In this document: one piece after another, positions 9,077 to 15,670 of the stretch
Layout: each line of letters starts with the position of its first letter
How positions within the stretch are numbered: position 1 is the first letter of the stretch
DNA from: Candidatus Methanomethylophilaceae archaeon
GTDB taxonomy: Archaea > Thermoplasmatota > Thermoplasmata > Methanomassiliicoccales > Methanomethylophilaceae
Direction of reading: 5' to 3'
DNA length: 23,059 nucleotides
Assembly (NCBI GenBank): GCA_016296195.1
Contig: JAEDJU010000004.1
Coordinates: 1-23,059 of the forward strand
Translations under genes and position numbers: made by a program
The notes under the pieces: generated by a model
What the model was told of the DNA's origin: nothing
The model's database searches: none
The model's input: the letters and a program-made list of their open reading frames with translations, nothing else

Positions 9077-9113
9077 AATATATCTCTCCTTGGACGTTGG
9101 ATTAGTTTCACTG

Positions 9114-9123
9114 TATTTAATCC
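9114..9123 (-). promoter_or_regulatory. TATA box of the CoM methyltransferase
   Basis: On the minus strand ATTAAATACA lies ~41 bp before the ATG, which leaves a ~15-base leader containing the GGAG ribosome binding site. Unlike most genes here, this one should have a leader. Confidence 0.5.
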
Positions 9124-9133
9124 TCATGTCGAA

Positions 9134-9209
9134 CATATGACCGTGATATGCCGTAAATGTCGGATGCCGAGCATACGGATGAGAGTTGTAATCCTACATA
9201 TCTGATATG
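9134..9209. repeat. Cluster of inverted repeats upstream of the CoM methyltransferase
   Basis: Three dyads lie just upstream of the TATA box. They are CATAT/ATATG (9134-9150), an imperfect hairpin with outer arms CCGTA/TACGG and inner arms TCGG/CCGA (9151-9178), and the palindrome CATATC-T-GATATG (9197-9209). Such clustering suits transcription factor sites. The region is not coding. Confidence 0.4.
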
Positions 9210-9211
9210 AG

Positions 9212-9257
9212 AAAAAGGGTAAGAAGGTTGGGGATCCCGGTATCTTTTCCGGGATCA
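9212..9257 (-). terminator. Terminator of the HyuA-like gene
   Basis: A perfect 8-bp stem, GATCCCGG / CCGGGATC (9233-9240 and 9249-9256), overlaps the stop codon. In the direction of transcription it is followed by pyrimidine-rich sequence with a run of five T (9216-9212). Confidence 0.6.
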
Positions 9258-11465
9258 GAGCATCTCGGGCGGGTCACCCACGACCCTTGAGATGACCTCC
9301 ACGAAGTTGACCGTCCTGGCGGTGGTCTCGTCCTCCCAGTCTCCCACACCGCCCTCCGTGGCCATGTAGGTCTTGATCTTCGAGGTCTTCACGATGTTCC
9401 TCGCGCCTGCGGCGAGGAGATTCTTCTCGAGGAAGCTCTCCAGCCACCTGCGGGTGGCGGCGACGGCGGTATCGAGATGCGTATAGTATGCCGCACCGGC
9501 GAACGGGATGTTGGCCAGGAACCTGTAGTCGGGTGTGGGGGAGATGGTCGCGGACAGGGATTCCGCCAATTTGCTCGAGACCGCACCCACGGCGTTACCC
9601 ACATCGTTGTTCTCCGGGAAGTACACGTCGGCGTTGAGGCGTTCCGCCAGATCCTCCATCATGTATCTGGACGGTGCGCCTATCCCTATGATGGGTACGG
9701 AGAACTTCGGCGCCATGGTCATGAAACCTTCGCGTACCGGCGAGACCATCCTGCGGAGCATTACGCGGGAACCGTGCCCGTCCCAACCCCTGAGGTCGTC
9801 GTCCAGCATCTTGGTCATTATCACTTCCGCGACCTGGGCCTTGATCTCCTCGAACACTGCGGTGGCGGCCTGCCTCTTGCTCATACCGAGCCTTTCGCTA
9901 AGTGCTATGATACCCGCTTCGGCACCCTCCCTGCTTCCGAGTTCGAACTTCTTCAGGAACACCATGACGTCGGTGGGGGTGAGGGATGCTATGATCAGTC
10001 CCTCCTTGCGGACCATGGAGCAGAGTTCGTCCTCGATCACCCACAGTCCTTCGACCATGTTGACGATCTCCATCTTGTTGAGCGGGCCCTTTCCGTCTAT
10101 GGTGTCGAATATGCGCAACTCCTTCTCGGTCAGCACGGACCTGTCGAATCCGGGGACGGTCTCGTAATACTCGTAAATCTCGGAATGCTTTATCCTGGGG
10201 ACGAGATCAGGGTGTCTCTCCACGTATGTACAGAGAGGGATGACCCTGTCGGGACCGATGATGAACTTGTTCCCGTCCACGTTTATCTTGGAATCCCCTC
10301 CGAGGGCGATGGTGCACATGTCGACGGCCTTGACCCTGGTCCTCCACTTGCCGATGGAGGCACCTTCGAACTGTATCTGCGGGAATCCTCCCTCCATGAC
10401 GGCGATATCGGTGGATGTACCTCCGATGTCCACCATGATGCAGTTCTCGTATCCGGACAGCACCTTCCCGCCCATGGAACTCGCGGCGGGACCGGACAGG
10501 ATGGTCTGGATCGGATATCTCTTGGCATCCTCGAGGTTCATGACGGATCCGTCGCCCTTGTACACCATGATGGGTGCTTTGATCCCCTTCTCCCTGAACG
10601 TCTTCTCCACATCGTCGAAGAACTTGGTGACGATTGGGATCAGTTTTCCGTTGAGTACGGCGGTCTCCGCCCTGAGGTCGATACCCAAGGCAGCGGACAG
10701 TTCGTGACCCGCCACCGTCGGCAGACCGGTGAGCTTCACGGCAAGGTCCTTCACCTTCTTCTCCTGCTGGGAGTTGGCGACCGCGAACAATCCGGAGATG
10801 GCGATGGCATCCACGCCTTTGGACACCTCCATGATGGCTTTGGTGACCTCGTCCTTGGAAAGAGGGTGAACCGCGCGTCCCGCACTGTCGCATCCTCCCT
10901 TGACCATGGCCTGGTTCTTCTCTCCGAAGTGGACCTCCTCCTTCGGGTCCCATCCGATCAGGATCAGGCCCACCTCCCCTCCGTGACCTTCCAGAACGGA
11001 GTTCGTGGCCAATGTGGTGGAGATACCTACGAGGGAGATGTCCTGGGGTTTTATGTCGCAGGATGCGAAGACGGCATCCACCGAGTTGTACAATCCTATC
11101 GAGAGATCGTTGTGTGTGGTCGGGGATTTCCTCTTCGCGATCACCGTGTTGTCATCCAGGTCCACGATGACCGCATCGGTGAAGGATCCTCCGGTATCGA
11201 TACCGAGGCCGTACCTTGCGGCGCTCACCTTCTCGAAATCGTCGCTGTATGTATCGGGTTCCACCAATCCGACGCCCTCGACCAGTTTTCCGAGATAACC
11301 GGAGACCTTCTCCCTCTTCTTGGTGGCCGAGTTGTATCTGGTCGTCTGATAATATACATAGTAGGAATTGCCGGATTTCTTCACATCGAAGCATTTCCTG
11401 CCGCCTTCCTTCTCCTTTCTGATCCAATCCTGGACCCACTGATCGTACTCGGACCTCTGTACCAT
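9255..11465 (-). CDS. Hydantoinase/oxoprolinase-family ASKHA ATPase with transposase-like N-terminal domain
   Basis: This 736-residue protein has two parts. Residues ~1-62 (VKKSGNSYYVYYQTTRYNS, then KREKVSGYLGKL) resemble the beta-hairpin N-terminus of IS1634/IS4-type transposases. From ~87 on it is a HyuA-type protein: LGIDTGGSFTD (87-97), STTLATN (149-155), TILSGPAAS (321-329), VDIGGTSTD (345-353) and GIGAPSR in the last third. HyuA proteins hydrolyse ATP to open hydantoins or 5-oxoproline, but no HyuB partner is present. The gene sits between a corrinoid protein and a CoM methyltransferase, so a role in corrinoid or methyl-transfer metabolism, such as reactivation, is a hypothesis. RamA-type iron-sulphur motifs were not seen. 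The mRNA is probably leaderless. Confidence 0.82.
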   Translation of the reverse strand: MVQRSEYDQWVQDWIRKEKEGGRKCFDVKKSGNSYYVYYQTTRYNSATKKREKVSGYLGKLVEGVGLVEPDTYSDDFEKVSAARYGLGIDTGGSFTDAVIVDLDDNTVIAKRKSPTTHNDLSIGLYNSVDAVFASCDIKPQDISLVGISTTLATNSVLEGHGGEVGLILIGWDPKEEVHFGEKNQAMVKGGCDSAGRAVHPLSKDEVTKAIMEVSKGVDAIAISGLFAVANSQQEKKVKDLAVKLTGLPTVAGHELSAALGIDLRAETAVLNGKLIPIVTKFFDDVEKTFREKGIKAPIMVYKGDGSVMNLEDAKRYPIQTILSGPAASSMGGKVLSGYENCIMVDIGGTSTDIAVMEGGFPQIQFEGASIGKWRTRVKAVDMCTIALGGDSKINVDGNKFIIGPDRVIPLCTYVERHPDLVPRIKHSEIYEYYETVPGFDRSVLTEKELRIFDTIDGKGPLNKMEIVNMVEGLWVIEDELCSMVRKEGLIIASLTPTDVMVFLKKFELGSREGAEAGIIALSERLGMSKRQAATAVFEEIKAQVAEVIMTKMLDDDLRGWDGHGSRVMLRRMVSPVREGFMTMAPKFSVPIIGIGAPSRYMMEDLAERLNADVYFPENNDVGNAVGAVSSKLAESLSATISPTPDYRFLANIPFAGAAYYTHLDTAVAATRRWLESFLEKNLLAAGARNIVKTSKIKTYMATEGGVGDWEDETTARTVNFVEVISRVVGDPPEML

Positions 11466-11486
11466 GATTATTGTAACAAATTATGC

Positions 11487-11496
11487 GTATATATAC
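11487..11496 (-). promoter_or_regulatory. TATA box of the HyuA-like gene
   Basis: GTATATATAC is itself a palindrome, centred 26-27 bp before the ATG at 11465. No ribosome binding site lies between them, so transcription likely starts at the start codon. Confidence 0.6.
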
Positions 11497-11497
11497 C

Positions 11498-11534
11498 ATA
11501 CCGTATAAGTTTTTCAAAGAAAGTTATACGGTAT
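11498..11534. repeat. Perfect 11-bp inverted repeat abutting the HyuA-like promoter
   Basis: ATACCGTATAA (11498-11508) and TTATACGGTAT (11524-11534) are exact reverse complements separated by 15 bases, directly upstream of the TATA box. This could be an operator covering the BRE/TFB site or, less likely, a leftover of a mobile element. Confidence 0.6.
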
Positions 11535-11565
11535 CCACAAAAACACATGAATTTCTACAATAGAT

Positions 11566-11575
11566 GAAAGAAAAC
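11566..11575 (-). terminator. Possible T-rich terminator of the corrinoid protein gene
   Basis: On the minus strand GTTTTCTTTC lies ~75 bases past the corrinoid gene stop, with a further T5 run at ~11540. Archaeal termination often needs only such T tracts. No strong hairpin was seen here. Confidence 0.3.
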
Positions 11576-11648
11576 CGGATGCTCGCGTCAGAAGGTATTA
11601 AGGGGTTTGGGAAAGTGTTTCAGGAGTAGCTGATCGTCATCCGAGTAA

Positions 11649-12287
11649 TCAGATTCCGAGGAATGCTGCTGCGACGTGGGATGCCTCGACTGCGTCGTAG
11701 GACCATCCGTCCGCACCGATCTGGTCTGCGAACTCTTTGGAGGTCGCTCCACCACCGATCATGGTCTTGATGGCTCCCTTCTTTCCGGCCTCCTTGAGGT
11801 CTGCCTCGACCTGCTTCATTCCGGCGAGGGTGGGGGTCATGAGAGTGGAGGTTGCGATGATCTGTGCGTTGTTGTCGATCGCGGATGCGATGATGTCCTT
11901 GATGGGGATGTCCTTACCCATGTCGATGACGTTGAGTCCGAGTCCGGTCAGCATGGCCTTGACGATGTTCTTTCCGATGTCGTGAACATCTCCCTCGACG
12001 ACTGCGAGAACGACGGTTCCCTTGGATGCGGATCCGTCTCCCTGAAGGAGGGGCAGGCAGAGGTTGAGTCCCTGGTAGAGGGTGTTGGCTGCGAGAAGGA
12101 CCTGGGGCAGGAAGTACTTCTTGGAGGCGTAGAGGTCTCCGACGATTCCCATTGCCTTGGAGAGACCCTCAAAGATGATGGTCTTTGCATCGATTCCCTC
12201 GTCGAGGCAGGCCTGGGTTGCGGCCTTTGCTTCCTTAATCTTTCCCTTTACGACAATGTCGATAAGTGCGTCCATGTTTGCGCTCAT
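11649..12287 (-). CDS. Methyltransferase corrinoid protein (MtaC/MtbC/MttC type)
   Basis: This 212-residue protein carries a cobamide and shuttles methyl groups from a substrate methyltransferase to the CoM methyltransferase. The N-terminal helical cap (~1-88) is followed by a Rossmann-type B12 domain. That domain has the cobalt-ligating histidine in GDVHDIGKN (H102), the loop ATSTLMTPT (~145-153) and GGG at 178-180. The size and layout match the small corrinoid proteins of methylotrophic methanogens, but the partner substrate (methanol, methylamines or methylthiols) cannot be read off, so no symbol is given. The ATG has a good GGAGG seven bases upstream. Heavy GCA use for alanine matches the CoM methyltransferase and suggests strong expression of both. 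Confidence 0.92.
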   Translation of the reverse strand: MSANMDALIDIVVKGKIKEAKAATQACLDEGIDAKTIIFEGLSKAMGIVGDLYASKKYFLPQVLLAANTLYQGLNLCLPLLQGDGSASKGTVVLAVVEGDVHDIGKNIVKAMLTGLGLNVIDMGKDIPIKDIIASAIDNNAQIIATSTLMTPTLAGMKQVEADLKEAGKKGAIKTMIGGGATSKEFADQIGADGWSYDAVEASHVAAAFLGI

Positions 12288-12361
12288 TGTAATTCCTCCA
12301 ACCTTTTCAGGCTGTGATTGATGATTGTCGGGAAGTGACTTAAAGACTATGATGGATGGTT

Positions 12362-12410
12362 AATATATCCTACTCTTATAATAAGAGTCCGTGAATCTAT
12401 ATTTAAAAGT
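12362..12410 (-). promoter_or_regulatory. Promoter region of the corrinoid gene with a palindrome
   Basis: Two TATA-like boxes on the minus strand (around 12362-12369 and 12399-12410) flank the perfect palindrome ACTCTTAT-A-ATAAGAGT (12372-12388). Either box gives a leader of roughly 50-90 bases. The palindrome could be an operator, or a hairpin near the 5' end of the longer mRNA, or part of the end of the phosphoesterase transcript. Confidence 0.45.
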
Positions 12411-12422
12411 ATTCCTAAATGG

Positions 12423-13148
12423 TCAAATGTATAACTCGGACGCCCCGCCCAGTTCGCCAAGCTCCATGAGGCCGAGATCCGAGATGCCGTAGAGCTCCGC
12501 GGAGGCCATGTCGCACGACCTGCAGGCGGGGGACATGAAGTCCTCCTGCAATCCCGAGGAGAAATCTGTTCCCGATGACAGGAAGCTGAAGGGAGGGATC
12601 ACCAAAACCCCTTCCTTGCGCGCGTACATGAAACACTGCATCTTTATCCCGCCGCACATGGAGCCCGATATCCTCACCGAAGGATGCTCGTGTCCGATCA
12701 CCACCGGACGTACGCCGGAATCCACATGGCCGTGCTCCAGCCTATAACCCCCGACGTCGTAGTAGTCCACCACGTCTATCCCCATATCGGCGACGATGTT
12801 CTGCACGTAGTTGTCATGGTTCCCCTTCACGATGACGGGTTCCGCCGCATCCGCTATCAGACGGACGATGTTCCTGACCTCCTCCTTGCCCTCGAACTTG
12901 GCGCGTCTGAAATCATGCTTTATATCCCCCAGAAGGACCACGGTCCTGGGTTCGTACTTCTCCAGGATGCGGTTGAGGAGTTCGCGTATGGATTCCGTGT
13001 TCAGACGCGGCAGGTACATACCCTCGTCCTCCAATGCCCTCTCGTATCCCAGATGCAGGTCGCCGATGACCAGTACCTTCTCTCTGTCGAACACCACGCA
13101 CCTGTCGTTGGTGATCCTCACACCCGGTTCGATCTCCTTGGAATCCAT
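12423..13148 (-). CDS. Metallophosphoesterase, SbcD/Mre11-related archaeal family
   Basis: This 241-residue calcineurin-fold phosphoesterase has all metal-binding motifs in order: GDLHLG (29-34), LLGDIKHD (~72-79), KGNHDN (108-113), HGH (139-141) and GHEHP (152-156). The archaeal family is annotated as SbcD-related, but its substrate is unknown; nucleases and nucleotide phosphodiesterases share this fold. Above 13148 the frame stays open through antisense of the nuclease genes, but that part has no family resemblance. The start at 13148 keeps the usual length. It is divergent from the RNase H-fold gene and may share control with it. A weak TATA-like box lies ~26 bp upstream. Confidence 0.85.
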   Translation of the reverse strand: MDSKEIEPGVRITNDRCVVFDREKVLVIGDLHLGYERALEDEGMYLPRLNTESIRELLNRILEKYEPRTVVLLGDIKHDFRRAKFEGKEEVRNIVRLIADAAEPVIVKGNHDNYVQNIVADMGIDVVDYYDVGGYRLEHGHVDSGVRPVVIGHEHPSVRISGSMCGGIKMQCFMYARKEGVLVIPPFSFLSSGTDFSSGLQEDFMSPACRSCDMASAELYGISDLGLMELGELGGASELYI

Positions 13149-13235
13149 GTACCTGGGAATGTCCGAATCATAGATTAGGGTAGCGTCCGCGTAAGGGGGC
13201 ACAATATAATAAAGGCATAAGAGATGGTGGCAAGC
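13149..13235. promoter_or_regulatory. Divergent promoter between phosphoesterase and exonuclease genes
   Basis: The plus-strand box TATAATAAA (13205-13213) is centred 28 bp before the ATG at 13236, which fixes that start over the ATG at 13224. On the minus strand a weaker box around 13168-13181 lies ~26 bp before the phosphoesterase ATG. Confidence 0.45.
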
Positions 13236-14006
13236 ATGATAGAGAGCACCTTTCAGATCCTTCCTCGCCTTGGACCGAAGAAGGAGACCATGCTGTGGGA
13301 GTCCGGGATCAGAAGATGGTGCGATTTCATAGACTGCGATTGCGTATGCAACTTCAAGGGCGATGTCAAATCCCGCATGGATTCGCAGCTGAACTACGCG
13401 TACGAACTGCTGGATTCCGGGGACTGTTCCGGTCTCGGCAACATGCTGAAACCCAGGGAGCACTGGAGGCTCTTCGACCGCTTCAAGGGATCCGTGGGAT
13501 ATCTCGACATCGAGACGGACGGGTTGGACCGCGACTCGGAGGTCACGGTGGTCACCATCCACAAGAAGGGCGGAACGGTCACGCTGGTGAACGGACAGGG
13601 GTTGGATGCCGGATCGCTGAAGGATGCCATGTCCGACGTGTCCATGCTGGTGACGTTCAACGGAAGATGCTTCGACGTACCCGTTCTCCGTTACAGCTTC
13701 CCGGAGGTGGATTGGGACATCCCCCACTTCGATCTCAGATTCGGATGCAAGGACGTGGGCCTCAAAGGAGGACTGAAATCCATAGAGAAGGAGATAGGCA
13801 TCGCCAGGTCCGATGACATATCCGACGTGGACGGTTTCGAGGCCGTCAGATTGTGGAAGAGATGGACCAGGGACGGGGACAGGGACAGTCTCGATCGCCT
13901 GGTGGAATACAACAGGGCGGACACGGTGAATCTTGAGGTCCTCGCCGACACCGTCTACCCTAGGCTGGTGAAGGAATATGCAGGATTTGTCGACGATACA
14001 TCCTGA
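13236..14006 (+). CDS. RNase H-fold exonuclease-like protein (YprB/RNase_H_2 type)
   Basis: This 256-residue protein opens with a helix-hairpin-helix-like segment (LPRLGPKKETMLWESGI) and then a DnaQ/RNase H-like domain. That domain has exo I YLDIETDG, exo II LVTFNGRCFDVPVL, and exo III YNRADTVNLEVL, so the catalytic acids appear intact. The family is predicted to cut nucleic acid 3'-5'; its real substrate is not known. The start MIESTFQILPRLG matches how archaeal relatives begin and sits 28 bp from a TATA box. The gene overlaps the following DHH gene by 29 bp, so the two are probably co-translated parts of one nucleic-acid processing unit. Confidence 0.82.
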   Translation: MIESTFQILPRLGPKKETMLWESGIRRWCDFIDCDCVCNFKGDVKSRMDSQLNYAYELLDSGDCSGLGNMLKPREHWRLFDRFKGSVGYLDIETDGLDRDSEVTVVTIHKKGGTVTLVNGQGLDAGSLKDAMSDVSMLVTFNGRCFDVPVLRYSFPEVDWDIPHFDLRFGCKDVGLKGGLKSIEKEIGIARSDDISDVDGFEAVRLWKRWTRDGDRDSLDRLVEYNRADTVNLEVLADTVYPRLVKEYAGFVDDTS

Positions 14007-15669
14007 CCTTCCGGGGATGGTGTCCCGTGCGGCGGATGCCGTGAGGAATGCGGACGACATACTGATAGTGTCGCACATAGACGCCGACGGCATCACCAGT
14101 GCCGCCATAGCGTACAGCACCTGCATACGCAGGAAGATGTCCGTCATGAGACACACGGCCCTGGAGACGTCCAAAGGCAAGCTGACCGAGAAGAAGCTGA
14201 AGGACAGATACGATGCCGTGATGAAGCGTACGGACGGCAACACCGAGCGTCGCATACGCGACATGGCCGAGATATACACATCCGCGGAGACCGTCCTGAA
14301 GGATGGTTGCGTGGACCCCGTATCGGTGAACGCCGTGATGACGGATGCCAAGAGATGTTTGGATAGGGACATGCACGGACTCGCCGAGGCGAAGGTGAAG
14401 GTCAGGTTCGCGAAGAAGATGGATCCCGATACCATCAGGATGATACGTTCGGACGGATCGTCACTGGTATGGATCTGCGACCTCGGAAGCGGATACAAGG
14501 GTCAGATGTGCCGCGACGACATCCTGATCACGGATCATCACGTCCCAGATTCCAACGGCGGACCGGATACGCAGGACGACAGACAGACCAGGCTGTGGTT
14601 CACCTTCGATATTCTGGAGATCAATCCGGTGAACATCGGCATGGAGGGATCCACCCAGGGATGCGGCGCCAGCGTCACATATCTCGTGGCGAGGGAGGTC
14701 GACCCGGACAACAGGGACCTGGCGCAGCTGGCCGTGGTGGGAGCGTGCGGGGATATGCAGGACCTGCCCATCAAAGGCCTGACCGGTATCAACGCGATAG
14801 CCCTGAAGGATGCCGAGGAGAACGGGGACGTGGTCGCGGAAGAGGACCTGAGATTCTTCGGTCGCGAGACCAGACCCCTCATCAACTATCTGAAGTACAG
14901 CGGGGACCCGGAGATCCCGGGGATCTCCGACGACGGCGTGGGGTGCTCCAAACTCCTGAGGTCCCTGGACATAGAACTGAAGGATGACGGTGCGTTCAGG
15001 ACCTGGAACGATTTGAATCCGGACGAGAAGGAGAGGGTCACCAGGTCGATACTCGACAGACTTAACGGGGAGGCCCAGGGCAGGGCGTACGGTTTCGCAT
15101 ACACCCTTCCGAGATACCCGCGCCACACGGAATACAGGGATGCGAAGGAGTTCGCCACCATGCTGAACTCCTGCGGACGTTACGACGACGCCGAGACGGG
15201 TATGCAGGTGTGCATCGAAGGCCGCAACGCGTCCGAGGAGCTTCTCAAGAGGGTGAAGAGGCACCGCTCCGAACATACCGAGAACATCAACAGGTGCACC
15301 CAGTACATACTGGAGAACGATATGATTCGGACGTGCAGGAACATAAGGTACTTCTTCGCGGGAGACAGCGTGGAGGAGACCGTGGTCGGCATCGTTGCGG
15401 GTTCGTTGTTGAGCAAGGATCCGGAGAGATACGGTATGCCAATGATGGGATTCGTGGACACGGATGACGGTGTGAAAGTGTCCGCAAGAGCCGACAGATC
15501 CCTTGTGAAGAGGGGGTTGGACCTGTCCGCGGTGATGAACAAGGACGCAGGCATGGTGGGCGGATACGGCGGCGGCCACAACATCGCCGCCGGTGCCACC
15601 ATCCCGAAAGGGACGGAGAAGAGGTTTCTCGATGTCGCCAACGACATCATGCTGATACAGATCGTGTGA
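13978..15669 (+). CDS. DHH/DHHA1 family RecJ-like phosphoesterase with an extra insertion
   Basis: This 563-residue protein has the RecJ-like motifs SHIDADGITSAA (32-43), CDLGSG (167-172), ITDHHVPD (184-191) and GACGDMQD (255-262). A C-terminal DHHA1 part has GGYGGGHNIAAGA. Archaeal members act as single-strand exonucleases or as GINS-associated replication factors (GAN). Between motifs I and II, residues ~58-139 form a charged, mostly helical insertion that ordinary RecJ-like proteins lack. The start ATG lies inside the previous gene, 29 bp before its end, after GGTGAAGG. The stop faces the argF stop with a single base between. RecJ/GAN-type function is likely by motif but not certain. Confidence 0.85.
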   Translation: MQDLSTIHPDLPGMVSRAADAVRNADDILIVSHIDADGITSAAIAYSTCIRRKMSVMRHTALETSKGKLTEKKLKDRYDAVMKRTDGNTERRIRDMAEIYTSAETVLKDGCVDPVSVNAVMTDAKRCLDRDMHGLAEAKVKVRFAKKMDPDTIRMIRSDGSSLVWICDLGSGYKGQMCRDDILITDHHVPDSNGGPDTQDDRQTRLWFTFDILEINPVNIGMEGSTQGCGASVTYLVAREVDPDNRDLAQLAVVGACGDMQDLPIKGLTGINAIALKDAEENGDVVAEEDLRFFGRETRPLINYLKYSGDPEIPGISDDGVGCSKLLRSLDIELKDDGAFRTWNDLNPDEKERVTRSILDRLNGEAQGRAYGFAYTLPRYPRHTEYRDAKEFATMLNSCGRYDDAETGMQVCIEGRNASEELLKRVKRHRSEHTENINRCTQYILENDMIRTCRNIRYFFAGDSVEETVVGIVAGSLLSKDPERYGMPMMGFVDTDDGVKVSARADRSLVKRGLDLSAVMNKDAGMVGGYGGGHNIAAGATIPKGTEKRFLDVANDIMLIQIV

Positions 15670-15670
15670 T

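Noticed and set aside
11487..11534. An insertion sequence end at the inverted repeat
   Set aside because: There is no transposase catalytic domain, no second element end around the gene and no target duplication; it is kept only as a possible operator.
9477..11567. A 696-codon plus-strand frame opposite the HyuA-like gene
   Set aside because: It is the usual antisense open frame of a GC-rich gene; it is rich in G, D, H and V and has no motifs, while the minus strand has all HyuA motifs.
13149..14498. A 450-codon upstream extension of the metallophosphoesterase
   Set aside because: It is antisense to the exonuclease and DHH genes, both of which have clear motifs; the extension has none.
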